Part shown: positions 9,010 through 18,819 of the stretch, in pieces
Position numbering within the stretch: position 1 is the stretch's first letter
How the letters are laid out: each line of letters begins with the position of its first letter
Source: JARKPK01 sp964631235
GTDB lineage: Bacteria; Planctomycetota; Planctomycetia; Pirellulales; Thermoguttaceae
Assembly (NCBI GenBank): GCA_964631235.1
Contig: CAZVZX010000001.1
Coordinates: forward strand, 186,001 to 250,000
Direction: 5' to 3'
DNA: 64,000 bases
Notes under the pieces: generated by a model
What the model saw: the letters and a program-made list of their open reading frames with translations, nothing else
What the model was told of the DNA's origin: nothing
Database searches by the model: none
Made by a program: the position numbers and the translations under genes

Positions 9010-10152
9010 ATGCACAAATTTCTACCCTATGTCCTGAAATCACTATGGGGCCACCGCACCCGCTCGTTGTTGACGCTCAGCGGGGCGGCCGTGGCCCTGT
9101 TCGTATTCGCGTTCGTCAGCGGTATCCACGAAGGGATGAATAATCTCAGCAAGAGTAAGGAAAGCGACCGCTCGCTGATCGTCTTCCAACGATACCGTTT
9201 TTGCCCCGAGACGAGCCGCTTGCCCGAAGATTACGGCAAAGTGATCGCCAAGATTCCCGGCGTGGCAGACTACCTTCCCGTCAAGGTGTTTATGAACAAC
9301 TGCGGGGCGACGATCGACCTGATCGTCTTCCACGGAGTACCGCCGCAAAAGCTGCGGGCCTATCGCAATCTGTCGCTGATCTCGGGCGATTTCGCCACAT
9401 TCGAGCGACAGCGCGACGCGGCATTGGTGGGCAAAACCGTGGCCGCGCGGCGCGGATTGAACGTAGGCGACAAGTTCACCGTGGGCCAGGTGACGGTGAG
9501 CGTGGTGGGCATTTTCTCGTCGCCCTCCCCCGTCGAGGAAAATATGATCTATACGCAATTGGAGTTTCTCCAGTATGCTCCCGGGCAAAACTCCGTGGGA
9601 ATGGTCACTCAGTACGAGGTCAAGGTGGCTGACGGAGCGGATCCGGTCGAGGTCGCGCGTGCCATCGATTCGGCATTCCAAGCAGATCGTGTACAAACAG
9701 ACACCCGCGGCAAAGGAGTTTTCGAGTCCTTTGCCGTCGGTGATCTGGGCGAGATGATCGGGTTCACCAATTACCTCGGTTATGCCTGTGTGATCCTCGT
9801 GTTGACGCTTGTGTCCACAACAACCATGATGGCCGTGCAAGACCGCGTGAAGGAGCATGCCGTTTTGCAGACGCTCGGGCTTGCCAGCTATCAGATATTC
9901 GGCCTGGTGTTGATCGAAAGCATGATCCTCAGCGCGACGGGCGGCGTGATCGGCGTGGGAACCGCGCTAGCAACGCTGCAATGGAGCGGATTATCAGTCG
10001 CCACCGAAGGGATCAACATTACCTTTGCCGCCTCGCCGACGCTGGCAGCGGTCGGATTGGGAGTCGCGCTAACCGTGGGAATCGTTGCGGGGTTCATGCC
10101 GGCCCTGCAAGCGGCTCGGTTCGACATCGTCGAGGCATTGCGCAGTTCGTAA
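9010..10152 (+). CDS. ABC exporter permease, FtsX/MacB-like (second copy)
   Basis: Second membrane subunit of the exporter. It has 380 residues with one N-terminal helix (about 20-40), a periplasmic domain, and three C-terminal helices carrying the FtsX-domain segment VKEHAVLQTLGLASYQIFGLVLIES. The first helix starts RSLLTLSG, echoing RTLLTLSG of the permease at 4677. One ATPase and two related permeases suggest a LolCE-like heterodimer, though homodimers of each cannot be excluded. Only 2 bases separate it from the ATPase gene and 27 from the outer-membrane gene. Confidence 0.88.
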   Translation: MHKFLPYVLKSLWGHRTRSLLTLSGAAVALFVFAFVSGIHEGMNNLSKSKESDRSLIVFQRYRFCPETSRLPEDYGKVIAKIPGVADYLPVKVFMNNCGATIDLIVFHGVPPQKLRAYRNLSLISGDFATFERQRDAALVGKTVAARRGLNVGDKFTVGQVTVSVVGIFSSPSPVEENMIYTQLEFLQYAPGQNSVGMVTQYEVKVADGADPVEVARAIDSAFQADRVQTDTRGKGVFESFAVGDLGEMIGFTNYLGYACVILVLTLVSTTTMMAVQDRVKEHAVLQTLGLASYQIFGLVLIESMILSATGGVIGVGTALATLQWSGLSVATEGINITFAASPTLAAVGLGVALTVGIVAGFMPALQAARFDIVEALRSS

Positions 10153-10179
10153 ATCGCATCGCGATTGTGGAGGTGGGCC

Positions 10180-11499
10180 ATGACCAAGGAAGGTCGGCGG
10201 CCCGGTTGGTTGCCGGGTTGTTTGTTGATCGTCGCTCTCGGCTGCGCGCCGGCCGTCGGGCAAGATCTGCCCCCCGCTGCGAGCCTCGCCGGCGCAGAAG
10301 CGATCGTCGCACCGCCTTCCGAAGGCACGATTTCGCTCGCGGAACTGGAATCGATCGCCCTGAACCGGAATCCCGAATTGCGTCAAGCGGGCCACGCGGT
10401 CGAGGTCGCTTCGGGCCGGGCGGTGCAAGCGGGCCTCTATCCCAATCCCGAGGTTACCATCGAAGGCTCTGAACTGGGCAACCCTCAGGCCCCCGGCGGA
10501 ACGGTCAAAGCCCCGGTCTTTCGGCAGGAAATCGTTCTCGGCGGAAAACTAAGCGCCGGCCGCCAAGCGGCCCAATGCGAAGCGTCGAAAGCCCGCGCCC
10601 TGTTTACCGCAAAGCGGTTCGAATTGCTCACCTCGGTGCGCAAGGGCTATTTCGACATGCTGGCGGCCCAACAGCGTGTCGAAGTGCTGGCCGAATTGAC
10701 CCGCCTTTCCGGCGAAACACAGAAAACGACGGAAACCTTGGTCAAAGGCGGCCAAGCAGCTCCCCTCGACTTGGTGCAAATCCGGGTCGAAAAGGGCCGC
10801 TTCGAAGCCGATCTTGAGGCCGCACGGCAGCAGCGAACGGCAGCTTGGCGACGATTGGCGGCCGTGATCGGCGTGCCCGAAATGGCCGAACGCCCCGTCG
10901 CCGGTTCACTCGACGCCCTCTGGCCCAACTACGAATTCGACGAGGTGGTCCGCCAACTGGGCGAGATTCATCCGGAAATCCGTGCGTCGCGCGTCGAACT
11001 GAACAAGGCGCAGTGGGAGCTGAAGCGGGCGACTGCCGAGGTCGTACCCAACGTTACCGTCGGGGCCGGCTACGAGCGCGACAACATCGCTAAGGAAGAC
11101 TACTGGACGCTGCAAGCCTCGATGCCCCTGCCGATCTTCAACCGCAACCAAGGCAACCGGCAGGCCGCGGCGGCCGAAGTCCATCGGGCAGGCGCCGGGA
11201 TCGATTCGGTCCGCAACGCGCTGGTCGCCCGAGCGGCAACCGCCTTCGGCCAGTACGACGCCGCTCGGCGTCGGGCCGTTCGCTATCGCGATTCGATCTT
11301 GCCCGACGCCGACCAAGCCTATCGGCTGGCGCTGGCGGCCTTTCAGGGCGGCCAATTCGAGTACCTGCGCGTACTGCAAGCCCAACGCGCGGTGGCCGAA
11401 TCGCGATTGGAGTACCTGCGGGCCCTCCACGAGCTTTGGTCGGCAACCTGCGACATCGCCGGGCTGTTGCTTGAAGAGCACTGGCCCCCGGGCGGCTGA
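10180..11499 (+). CDS. TolC/CzcC-family outer membrane efflux protein
   Basis: Outer-membrane channel of a tripartite exporter. The 439-residue protein has a signal peptide ending near VALGC or AVGQ (the former could be a poor lipobox, the latter a signal peptidase I site), then two outer-membrane-factor repeats: the first with ALNRNPELRQAGHAVEVASG and long amphipathic helices, the second with IHPEIRASRVELNKAQWELK and PLPIFNRNQGNRQAAAAEV, as in CzcC-like proteins. Start at 10180 is preferred because GGAGGTGGG precedes it; a TTG five codons upstream is possible. It is the last gene of the operon, and no terminator is visible after it. Confidence 0.87.
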   Translation: MTKEGRRPGWLPGCLLIVALGCAPAVGQDLPPAASLAGAEAIVAPPSEGTISLAELESIALNRNPELRQAGHAVEVASGRAVQAGLYPNPEVTIEGSELGNPQAPGGTVKAPVFRQEIVLGGKLSAGRQAAQCEASKARALFTAKRFELLTSVRKGYFDMLAAQQRVEVLAELTRLSGETQKTTETLVKGGQAAPLDLVQIRVEKGRFEADLEAARQQRTAAWRRLAAVIGVPEMAERPVAGSLDALWPNYEFDEVVRQLGEIHPEIRASRVELNKAQWELKRATAEVVPNVTVGAGYERDNIAKEDYWTLQASMPLPIFNRNQGNRQAAAAEVHRAGAGIDSVRNALVARAATAFGQYDAARRRAVRYRDSILPDADQAYRLALAAFQGGQFEYLRVLQAQRAVAESRLEYLRALHELWSATCDIAGLLLEEHWPPGG

Positions 11500-11986
11500 C
11501 CCCCGCGGAACACTCGCCTGGCCGACTTCCCTCATCTTTCGGGACCGATTACGTCGTTTATAGCGGTTGGCACGCCACCAACCGGCAACATCGCCCCTGC
11601 CACCCCATTTTGCATAGACAACCCAGACATCCGCTTCCGATTCTATTTAACACAAGGATTTCTGCGACGATCGCCACCGGCCGCCATTGCCCCCGCCCCC
11701 GATCGTCCCCGCGATCCAACCAGTTCGGTCTCTGGCCGTTCCCTCCGCCGAAACAGTCCAAATTGCTAAGACGATTCAGCCTTCCGCGATCGTCCGAGCA
11801 ATCTGACCGGCAACCTGATCAGACGCCCCCCTACCACCCCCAGATTCAACCGAGAAAACGGGCTTTCTTTCCACCGCAGCGTTCGAGTACACTTCCCGCC
11901 CTTATCAGTAACGCGGGCAACGCAACCAGTTCCCGATCCAGGAAGACAATTAACTGCCCCACGGCTTGTTCCGGAGCACGAGTCCG
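11500..11986 (+). other. Intergenic spacer
   Basis: 487 bases between the exporter operon and the glycosyltransferase. The middle is C-rich on the plus strand (poly-C runs near 11690-11830). I see no gene, RNA or convincing terminator. Confidence 0.4.
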
Positions 11987-13561
11987 ATGAGCGAATCGCA
12001 CGCAAAAGGCCGCTGCCGCATCACGGTGGCAATGATCGTACGCAATGAGGCCGACGTACTGGAGCGGTCGCTCGAAAGTGCCGCCCCGTTGGCCGACGAG
12101 CTTCTGGTGATCGATACCGGCTCGACCGACGCAACGCGGCAGGTGGCCGCCCGCCTCGGCGCACGCGTGGTCGATCACGCTTGGGCCGACGACTTTGCCG
12201 CGGCGCGCAACTTCGGGCTGCGCGAGGCGCAGGGCGACTGGATTCTGTGGCTCGATGCAGGCGAACGCTTGGCCGACGGCTCGGCCGCGAAGCTCCGCGA
12301 GTTTGTCAACACGACGGCACGCAGCAATGCGGTGTACTCCATCCTCATCGAATTGGAATCAAGCGACCCGAGTTGTTCGGGCGAACAGATCGCTCTGCCG
12401 CGATTGATGCCCCGCCGCCCCGAACTGACCTTCGTCGGCCGAGTCCGCGAAACATTGCTTCCTTCGGCGTCGGCGGCCGGGATGACCGTTGCCCTGGCCC
12501 CGGGCTTGATCGAGCGCCATCGTCGCGACCACGAGCACCAGCGCCGCTTGGCTCGGGCGCGGCGGAACTTGGCGTTGGCCGAACGCGAAATGGCCGACAT
12601 CGGCGTGCGCGCCGCTCGGCCGTTGTTGGCCGCCGCCGAGGCACTGTCCGACTTAGGCCGCACAGAAGAGGCACTAAAGACCTACGAAGAGGCCGAGAAC
12701 GCCGCCGAGCCCGGCTCATCGGAACGGCTCGAGGCCTATTACGGGCGGTTGGCCGTTCTGGCGGCCGAGCCGAACGCCGGCGACGCCCTGCTCGACGCCT
12801 GCCTGCACGCACTCGAAGAGTTCCCGCTCGATGCGCAACTGCTTCTGACGTTGGGCAATGTGATGCAGCAGCGCAATCGGCTGGCGTTGGCGGCGCGCAG
12901 CTTCGATATGGCGGTCAAGTTCGGCCGCGTCGATCTGAGCACCTGGCATCTGGCGGAACTGCCCGAGGTCTCCGTCGTCTGTCTGGCAGTGGTGCTTCAG
13001 TTGCAGGGCCGAGAGTCGGACGCCGAGCAAATACTCACCGAAGCGTTGGCCAAGAGCGATTCGCCGCGGCTGTTGCGCGCGTTGGTCGATCTCTACATCA
13101 AACAGAATCGGCGCGCCGAGGCGTTGGCCGCCGCGGATCGGCTCCCCGTGGCCGACGAAGAGATCGGCTCGCTCCACGAGGCCGTGCAAGGCGCCTGCGA
13201 CGCATCGGCCGGCGACTGGACCAGCGCGCTGGCCCATCTGCAAATCGCTTACCTGAACGGCTCGCGACATCCTCTCTGCTTGCGATGGCTGGTCACCACC
13301 TATCTGGCCAACGGCCAAATCGATGCCGCCTATCCCGTGCTGCTCGAATGGTTGCAGGTGGAACCGAGCAACGGAGAAGCCAAGGCCTATTTGGCTTCGC
13401 TCCGCGAAGCCGGTCTGGAAGTCGGCAGCGAACCGGCGGCAACCGACGCGATGTCGGCCGAAGCCGATTCGGGCATGAAGCTCCGCGTCGATCCGCCGCA
13501 GGGCCTGCCCGCCACGCTTCCGCCCGCACCGATCGACATTCCCAGCAGCTTCGCGTCCTGA
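11987..13561 (+). CDS. Family 2 glycosyltransferase with TPR-like C-terminal region
   Basis: A 524-residue predicted cytoplasmic or membrane-associated sugar transferase. The N-terminal GT-A domain (about 10-210) shows ITVAMIVRNEADVLERSLES, LLVIDTGSTDAT and WILWLDAGERL, the nucleotide-sugar binding pattern of GT2 enzymes related to WaaE/SunS-like proteins. The remaining 300 residues are Ala/Leu-rich helical repeats (for example ALSDLGRTEEALKTYEEAENA) consistent with tetratricopeptide repeats. Start at the ATG 11987; a TTG seven codons upstream is less likely. The acceptor is unknown. It stands alone between spacers. Confidence 0.82.
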   Translation: MSESHAKGRCRITVAMIVRNEADVLERSLESAAPLADELLVIDTGSTDATRQVAARLGARVVDHAWADDFAAARNFGLREAQGDWILWLDAGERLADGSAAKLREFVNTTARSNAVYSILIELESSDPSCSGEQIALPRLMPRRPELTFVGRVRETLLPSASAAGMTVALAPGLIERHRRDHEHQRRLARARRNLALAEREMADIGVRAARPLLAAAEALSDLGRTEEALKTYEEAENAAEPGSSERLEAYYGRLAVLAAEPNAGDALLDACLHALEEFPLDAQLLLTLGNVMQQRNRLALAARSFDMAVKFGRVDLSTWHLAELPEVSVVCLAVVLQLQGRESDAEQILTEALAKSDSPRLLRALVDLYIKQNRRAEALAAADRLPVADEEIGSLHEAVQGACDASAGDWTSALAHLQIAYLNGSRHPLCLRWLVTTYLANGQIDAAYPVLLEWLQVEPSNGEAKAYLASLREAGLEVGSEPAATDAMSAEADSGMKLRVDPPQGLPATLPPAPIDIPSSFAS

Positions 13562-13833
13562 CGACCAGCGTCGGCCGCCGCGACAACTGCCCTGCCGATC
13601 TTGGCGATTCACAATGATTCGCCCGCGGTGTTCTCCGGCGATGCTGCGCCCTTGCATCTGAAGGCCGCGTGTTGGTTCTCCCACTGTTTCGACCCGGCGC
13701 CGCGTCGAGTACATTGTTTGGGAATGTAAGCCGCCAGCAAGCGGCACTGCCGGCCGATGTATTCGCGGGGTTGGGTCTCTTCAACCGCGATGGCCCCATC
13801 CGCCTTCACCGCCGTTCAATCGAGGGGAACACG

Positions 13834-15219
13834 ATGCGTTCGCCCATGGATGAGCAGGGATCGGTTCTCTATCTGACGCTTGTCTGCTTGGTGGCGACGT
13901 TGGGCGGACTGCTCTTTGGATACGACACGGCCGTCATTAGCGGCGCGATCGGCTATCTGCAAACCCATTTTTCGCTTGATCCAGCCCAGAAGGGCTGGGC
14001 GGCGGCCAGCGCGTTGGTCGGGTGCTTTATCGGTGTCGCGTTCGCCGGCCAATTGAGCGATCGGTTCGGCCGACGCAACACATTGATCGTTTCCGCCGTT
14101 TTGTTCTTCGTTTCCGCGGTTGGCACGGCCCTTCCTCGCACACTCAACGAGTTCGTGTTCTATCGAATTCTCGGAGGGCTGGGCGTGGGCGCGGCGTCGA
14201 TGACCAGCCCGATGTACATCGCCGAGATCAGCCCGGCCCGCATCCGCGGGCGAATGGTCTCGATCAACCAATTCGCCATCGTTTTCGGCATGCTGCTGGT
14301 GTACTTCGTCAACTACTTCATCCAGGGGTGCGGCGACGAATCGTGGAACACCGAAATCGGCTGGCGTTGGATGTTCGGTTCGGAGGCCGTCCCCGCATTG
14401 TTGCTCTTGGTTTGTCTGTTCTTTGTGCCCGAGAGCCCGCGCTGGCTGACCAAACAAGGCCGAGCCGATCGGGCACGCGCCATTTTGGGCCGAATTGGCG
14501 GGGCGGCAAACGCCGAGCGAGAAATGACCGAGATCGAAAAAGCACTGTCGGCGGAAAGCGACTCGCTCACACAGCTTTTTCAGCCCAACATGCGGGTTGT
14601 GCTTTGGATTGGCATCGCGCTGGCCGTGCTTCAACAGGTGACCGGGATCAACGTCTTCCTGTACTATGCGCCGGAGATCCTCAAATCGGTTTCCGGCAGC
14701 GAAATGGATGTGGCGCTGTTGCAAACGGTGCTGGTGGGGGCAGTCAACCTGCTCTTCACGGTCTTGGCGATTTGGATTGTCGATCGCGTCGGCCGCAAGC
14801 CGCTGATGATCGTCGCCGAAGACGTCGACGGCCTGTGCCTGACGGCCATCGGCCTGGCGTCGATGGCGCAAACCATCGGGCCGTGGCTGCTGCCGTTCAT
14901 GCTCGGCTACATCGCCTGTTTTGCAGTGTCCGTCGGACCGGTCACGTGGGTGATCTTGTCCGAGATCTTTCCAACGAAAATCCGTGGGCGGGCAATGGCC
15001 ATCGCCACCTTCTTGCTTTGGGTGGCCAACTACATCGTTTCGCAAACCTTTCCGATGATGGACGAAAACGCTTGGCTCGTCGAACGATTCCATCACGGTT
15101 TTCCCTTCCTGCTCTACGCGGCGTTTTGCGCGGTTCTGGTCGCGGTTGTCTGGGCGATGGTGCCGGAAACCAAAGGCCGCTCGCTGGAAGAAATCGAACG
15201 CATGTGGACGAAGAACTGA
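13834..15219 (+). CDS. Sugar porter family MFS transporter
   Basis: A 461-residue, 12-helix importer of the sugar porter subfamily of the major facilitator superfamily. Hallmarks are GGLLFGYDTAVISGA in helix 1, DRFGRR after helix 2, PESPRWL in the middle loop, QQVTGINVFLYYAPEIL in helix 7, DRVGRKPL, and the C-terminal PETKGRSLEEIE. These match proton-linked or facilitative hexose/pentose carriers of the XylE/GalP type; the substrate cannot be told. ATG 13834 has AGGGG about 6 bases upstream. It precedes secreted sugar-related enzymes, suggesting uptake of their products. Confidence 0.92.
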   Translation: MRSPMDEQGSVLYLTLVCLVATLGGLLFGYDTAVISGAIGYLQTHFSLDPAQKGWAAASALVGCFIGVAFAGQLSDRFGRRNTLIVSAVLFFVSAVGTALPRTLNEFVFYRILGGLGVGAASMTSPMYIAEISPARIRGRMVSINQFAIVFGMLLVYFVNYFIQGCGDESWNTEIGWRWMFGSEAVPALLLLVCLFFVPESPRWLTKQGRADRARAILGRIGGAANAEREMTEIEKALSAESDSLTQLFQPNMRVVLWIGIALAVLQQVTGINVFLYYAPEILKSVSGSEMDVALLQTVLVGAVNLLFTVLAIWIVDRVGRKPLMIVAEDVDGLCLTAIGLASMAQTIGPWLLPFMLGYIACFAVSVGPVTWVILSEIFPTKIRGRAMAIATFLLWVANYIVSQTFPMMDENAWLVERFHHGFPFLLYAAFCAVLVAVVWAMVPETKGRSLEEIERMWTKN

Positions 15220-15564
15220 AGCCCGTTGCTTGCCATCGACCCGGCCGCCGCGACAAAGTCGATCCCGCCGCAAAGCCGAGCAGCCAGACAAAGCCGAACA
15301 CTGCTGCGCAGCCGTGCGCAAGGTAGTGATGGCGGCGCGCCGGTCGGCAACACGCCGGCCACCGCGGTTTTGCGCGCCGACCGGCGCGATTTCGTCGGGG
15401 AAAACCTGACAAACGAACCCCCGGCAGTTACAATCGGACAAGGCGGCGGTCCAGGCGTGAACGCTCTGCGGCCTGCCTGTTGGCGCGACGGACTCGATGC
15501 GGCCGTCGCGTTCCATCTTCCGCGTTTTGGCCCTTGGGCGACCTACCGGTTTGGGGACAAGAAA
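15220..15564 (+). other. Intergenic spacer with a large inverted repeat
   Basis: 345 bases between the sugar porter and the FAD oxidoreductase. It has no gene. It contains the 12-bp perfect inverted repeat listed at 15336-15388. Confidence 0.45.
15336..15388. repeat. 12-bp perfect inverted repeat
   Basis: CGCGCCGGTCGG (15336-15347) is repeated in inverse as CCGACCGGCGCG (15377-15388) with a 29-base loop. It lacks a following T-run, so it is not a classical terminator. It might be a cruciform, attenuator or protein-binding site. Confidence 0.6.
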
Positions 15565-17385
15565 ATGACGTTGAGCAGAAGAACCTTCATTCGCGTTGTC
15601 GGCGGCGTTGGGTTGACCGCGGCGGTTCCGTTTGATTATCTGATCGGTGCCGAGCCGGAGGCCTCGGGCGTGTTGGTCGAGGCGGCTTCATTCGCGGAAC
15701 GCGGGGGATGGCAGCTCGATACGCAACACTATCAACAGATGGGCGGCTGCTACCTGCTGGCCCACGGCTTGGGCAAACCCGTCGCCAACGCCAAAACGCG
15801 ATTTTCCCTGCCACAATCGGGCACTTGGCATGTGTGGGTGCGAACGCGCGATTGGTGCCCGGGCGATTGGCCGTCGCCGGGCCGATTCCGCGTCCGCGTC
15901 AACGGCTCGGCCCTGGCAACCACCTTCGGCACCGAAGGCGAGCCGTGGCACTGGCAATACGGCGGCACGGTGGAGATCGCTGCTCCGCAAGGCGTCGAGT
16001 TGGAGCTGGAAGACCTCACTGGCTTCGACGGCCGTTGCGATGCCATCTATTTCAGCCGCGAGAAAACGCCGTCGCTTCCTAACAGCGACCTTCGCCAGTT
16101 GGCTGCCTGGAAAGATCGGCTCAGCGGTCGAGCCGACAAGCCCATCGCCGAGCGCACATACGATCTGGTGATCGTCGGCGGCGGGATTGCGGGCTGTGCC
16201 GCGGCCCTGGCCGCCCGGTCGCAGGGCCTTCGCGTGGCGCTCATTCAAGATCGTCCCCTGTTCGGCGGCAATGCCAGCGAGGAGATCCGCGTCCACACAA
16301 TCGGCATCTCCGGCAAGGGCGAGGCGATTATCAAAACGATCGACACGCCCCACTATCCCAACGGTCACGCCGACGCCATCAAGGCTCAACAAAAACGCGA
16401 GGCCACGATGAAGGCCTCGGGCGCCGACCTCTTCCCGCTGCACATCGCCATCGGCTTGGAGAAGGCCGGCGATCGAATCGTCAGCGTCGAGGCCCGCAAC
16501 GCGGTCACGGGCATCATCACCCGGTTCCGCGCGCCGGTGTTCATCGACGCAACCGGCGACGGCTGGCTGGGCTATTGGGCCGGGGCCGACTGCCGCTACG
16601 GCCGCGAAGCGCACAGCGAGTTCGACGAAGCGTGGGCCAAGCACGGCGACCTATGGAGCCCCGCCAAGCCCGACAACCGCGTGATGGGCACCAGCGTGCT
16701 GTGGAACTCCGAAGACGCCGGCGAACCCACCGAGTTTCCCGACGTGCCCTGGGCCATGCCCGTCGCCAAAACCCATGCCGCCATCAACGGCGAGTGGTAC
16801 TGGGAATACTCGGCCAACCACCTGAACCAAATCGACGACGCCGAACGCATTCGCGATCATATGCTCCGGGCCATCTTCGGTTCGTTCGCCAACGCAAAGA
16901 AAGATCCGAAGAATGCCGACGTCGCGTTGAAGTTCGTCGCTTTTGTCGGCGGCAAACGCGAATCGCGCCGATTGATGGGCGACTACATCTACACAATGAA
17001 AGACATGACCGAACGCCGCCAATTCCCCGATGCCGTGGTCGAAGAGAAGCGGGAAATCGACGGCCATTATCAATTGGCCGAAACCGGTTCGCCTCTCGAC
17101 TTCCTCTCCAAGGCAATGTTCTATCCCACCGGCGGCCTGTACTACATTCCCTTCCGCAGCTTGTACTCGCGCAACATCGGCAATCTGATGATGGCCGGCC
17201 GCTGCTTCAGTTGTTCGCATGTCGGATTGTGCGGTCCGCGCGTGATGAAAACCTGCGGTCAGATGGGCATTGCCACCGGCTATGCGGCAGCCTTATGCAA
17301 AAAGTACAACGCCTCGCCCCGCGAGGTTGGGAAAAAACACATCAGCGAGTTGCGGCGATTGATCGGCTACGAACCATCAACGTAA
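15565..17385 (+). CDS. Tat-exported FAD-dependent oxidoreductase
   Basis: A 606-residue protein with a Tat-type leader (SRRTFIRVVGGVGLTAAVP). Residues about 35-165 form an all-beta region resembling a carbohydrate-binding or golvesin-like module. From residue 199 a Rossmann FAD domain begins with YDLVIVGGGIAGCAAALAARS (GxGxxG at 205-210), followed by FGGNASEEIRVH, FIDATGDGWLG and, near the C-terminus, MMAGRCFSCSHVG, all typical of the FAD-dependent oxidoreductase family widespread in planctomycetes. It probably acts on a sugar or related alcohol in the periplasm. Start 15565 is the ATG that gives the Tat leader. Confidence 0.85.
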   Translation: MTLSRRTFIRVVGGVGLTAAVPFDYLIGAEPEASGVLVEAASFAERGGWQLDTQHYQQMGGCYLLAHGLGKPVANAKTRFSLPQSGTWHVWVRTRDWCPGDWPSPGRFRVRVNGSALATTFGTEGEPWHWQYGGTVEIAAPQGVELELEDLTGFDGRCDAIYFSREKTPSLPNSDLRQLAAWKDRLSGRADKPIAERTYDLVIVGGGIAGCAAALAARSQGLRVALIQDRPLFGGNASEEIRVHTIGISGKGEAIIKTIDTPHYPNGHADAIKAQQKREATMKASGADLFPLHIAIGLEKAGDRIVSVEARNAVTGIITRFRAPVFIDATGDGWLGYWAGADCRYGREAHSEFDEAWAKHGDLWSPAKPDNRVMGTSVLWNSEDAGEPTEFPDVPWAMPVAKTHAAINGEWYWEYSANHLNQIDDAERIRDHMLRAIFGSFANAKKDPKNADVALKFVAFVGGKRESRRLMGDYIYTMKDMTERRQFPDAVVEEKREIDGHYQLAETGSPLDFLSKAMFYPTGGLYYIPFRSLYSRNIGNLMMAGRCFSCSHVGLCGPRVMKTCGQMGIATGYAAALCKKYNASPREVGKKHISELRRLIGYEPST

Positions 17386-17440
17386 TCATCGGTTTTGGGC
17401 TCGACCTAAGCCCGAGCCACCACGCACCGAGGACACCCAA

Positions 17441-18382
17441 ATGACACGCTGCCGCTGCCTTTCGGCGTTTTCCGCCGTTGTGTTCGCCTGTTGGTTCGTC
17501 GTCCCGTCAGCCCATGCGGCAGAGAAACCGGTGCTGGTGTTCATCCTCGCCGGTCAATCGAACATGGAAGGCCACGGCTTCGTCAAAGCCGACCCGAAGC
17601 GCAACGGCGGCAAAGGCAGCCTTGAACAGGTTGCTCCCGAAAAGTTTCCGCACCTTCTCGGCAAAGACGGTCAATGGGTCGTCCGCGATGACGTGTGGAT
17701 CCACTACCTCGACCGAAAGGGCAGGCTCACCGTGGGCTACGGCGCGCAGCCCGATCGCATCGGACCGGAGCTAGGGTTCGGGCATGTGATCGGCGACGCC
17801 TGCGACGAGCCCGTCCTGTTGATCAAGTTGGCCTGGGGCGGAAAGAGCCTCGCCCGAGACTTCCGCCCTCCCAGCTCCGGCGGCGAGGTCGGCCCGTACT
17901 ACACCGAGATCGTGCAGCGGACCAAACGCATCCTCGCCCAATTGAAAACCGAGTTTCCGGAGTTCGGCGACCGCGGCTATACCCTGGCCGGCTTCGGCTG
18001 GCACCAGGGCTGGAACGACCGCATCAATCAGGCATTCAACGACGAATACGAACGCAACATGGCCAACTTCATCCGCGATATCCGCAAAGATCTCGGGGTG
18101 AAGGACCTTCCGTTCGTCATCGCCGAAACCGGCATGAATGGCAAGCAAGAGACGCATCCGCGGGCACTCTCTTTGATGAAGGCCCAAGCGGCCGTAGCCG
18201 AGTATCCCGAATTCCGCGGGAACGTGGCGTTCGTCGGCACGCGAGAGTTCTGGCGCGATAAAGAAGTGTCGCCCACCGGTCAGGGCTATCACTGGAACAG
18301 CAACGCCGAAACATACTATCTGATCGGCGAAGCGATGGGCACGGCCATGAAGAAGCTCCGCCAGACGAAACCGGGCCAATAG
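17441..18382 (+). CDS. Secreted sialate O-acetylesterase-like carbohydrate esterase
   Basis: A 313-residue SGNH-type esterase predicted to remove acetyl groups from carbohydrates outside the cytoplasm. A signal peptide (cleavage near AHAAEK) is followed by block I AGQSNMEG with the nucleophile Ser40, WGGKSLARDF, block WHQGWND (187-193) and the C-terminal His284 in GYHWNSNAETYYLIGEAMG. This matches the SASA/DUF303 family. It lies 55 bases after the FAD oxidoreductase on the same strand and may be co-transcribed with it. Confidence 0.85.
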   Translation: MTRCRCLSAFSAVVFACWFVVPSAHAAEKPVLVFILAGQSNMEGHGFVKADPKRNGGKGSLEQVAPEKFPHLLGKDGQWVVRDDVWIHYLDRKGRLTVGYGAQPDRIGPELGFGHVIGDACDEPVLLIKLAWGGKSLARDFRPPSSGGEVGPYYTEIVQRTKRILAQLKTEFPEFGDRGYTLAGFGWHQGWNDRINQAFNDEYERNMANFIRDIRKDLGVKDLPFVIAETGMNGKQETHPRALSLMKAQAAVAEYPEFRGNVAFVGTREFWRDKEVSPTGQGYHWNSNAETYYLIGEAMGTAMKKLRQTKPGQ

Positions 18383-18819
18383 GCCCTATCTGGCGATTAC
18401 CGGGCGATCTCGGTCCGGCGTGCGCGTCTTCCAAGCCGCCGGAACGCTGCAAGAGAAACCTGTTCCGCGCAATTGCGAAAGCGGCCGCACGCGCATCGAA
18501 GCAGCTCTCGTGCGGGTGGTCCCCGTTTGAAACGCTTTCGTTTTTCGCAGTTTACCCTAACATATTGCCGCGGAACATTTTCGCCCGACAAAGCCGGCAA
18601 CCGAGCGGCAAACACGCTCGCCGGTTGACTGCGATCGGGGGCTTCGCCCAGCCTGAACATGCCACGAGTTGCCCTTGCGGCGATGGGTGCATTCCCGTTT
18701 TTGTGGCCCTTATGTCGCGCGCGGCGGTCGGCCACTGGCCGATAGTTTGCGTGGCGCGTTAGAATAGATGTTTTGGCTCGGCTTACTCAGTATTACCCGC
18801 AAGGTGGAGGATGCGAACG
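18383..18819 (+). other. Intergenic spacer
   Basis: 437 bases with no supported gene. A TAGAAT -10-like box (18760-18765) lies 55 bases before the next start, but the -35 region is poor. Confidence 0.4.

Noticed and set aside
13816..15516. 566-codon minus-strand reading frame
   Set aside because: It is fully antisense to the sugar porter gene, Gln/Arg/Asp-rich without hydrophobic order, and shows no domain; it is a GC-driven shadow.
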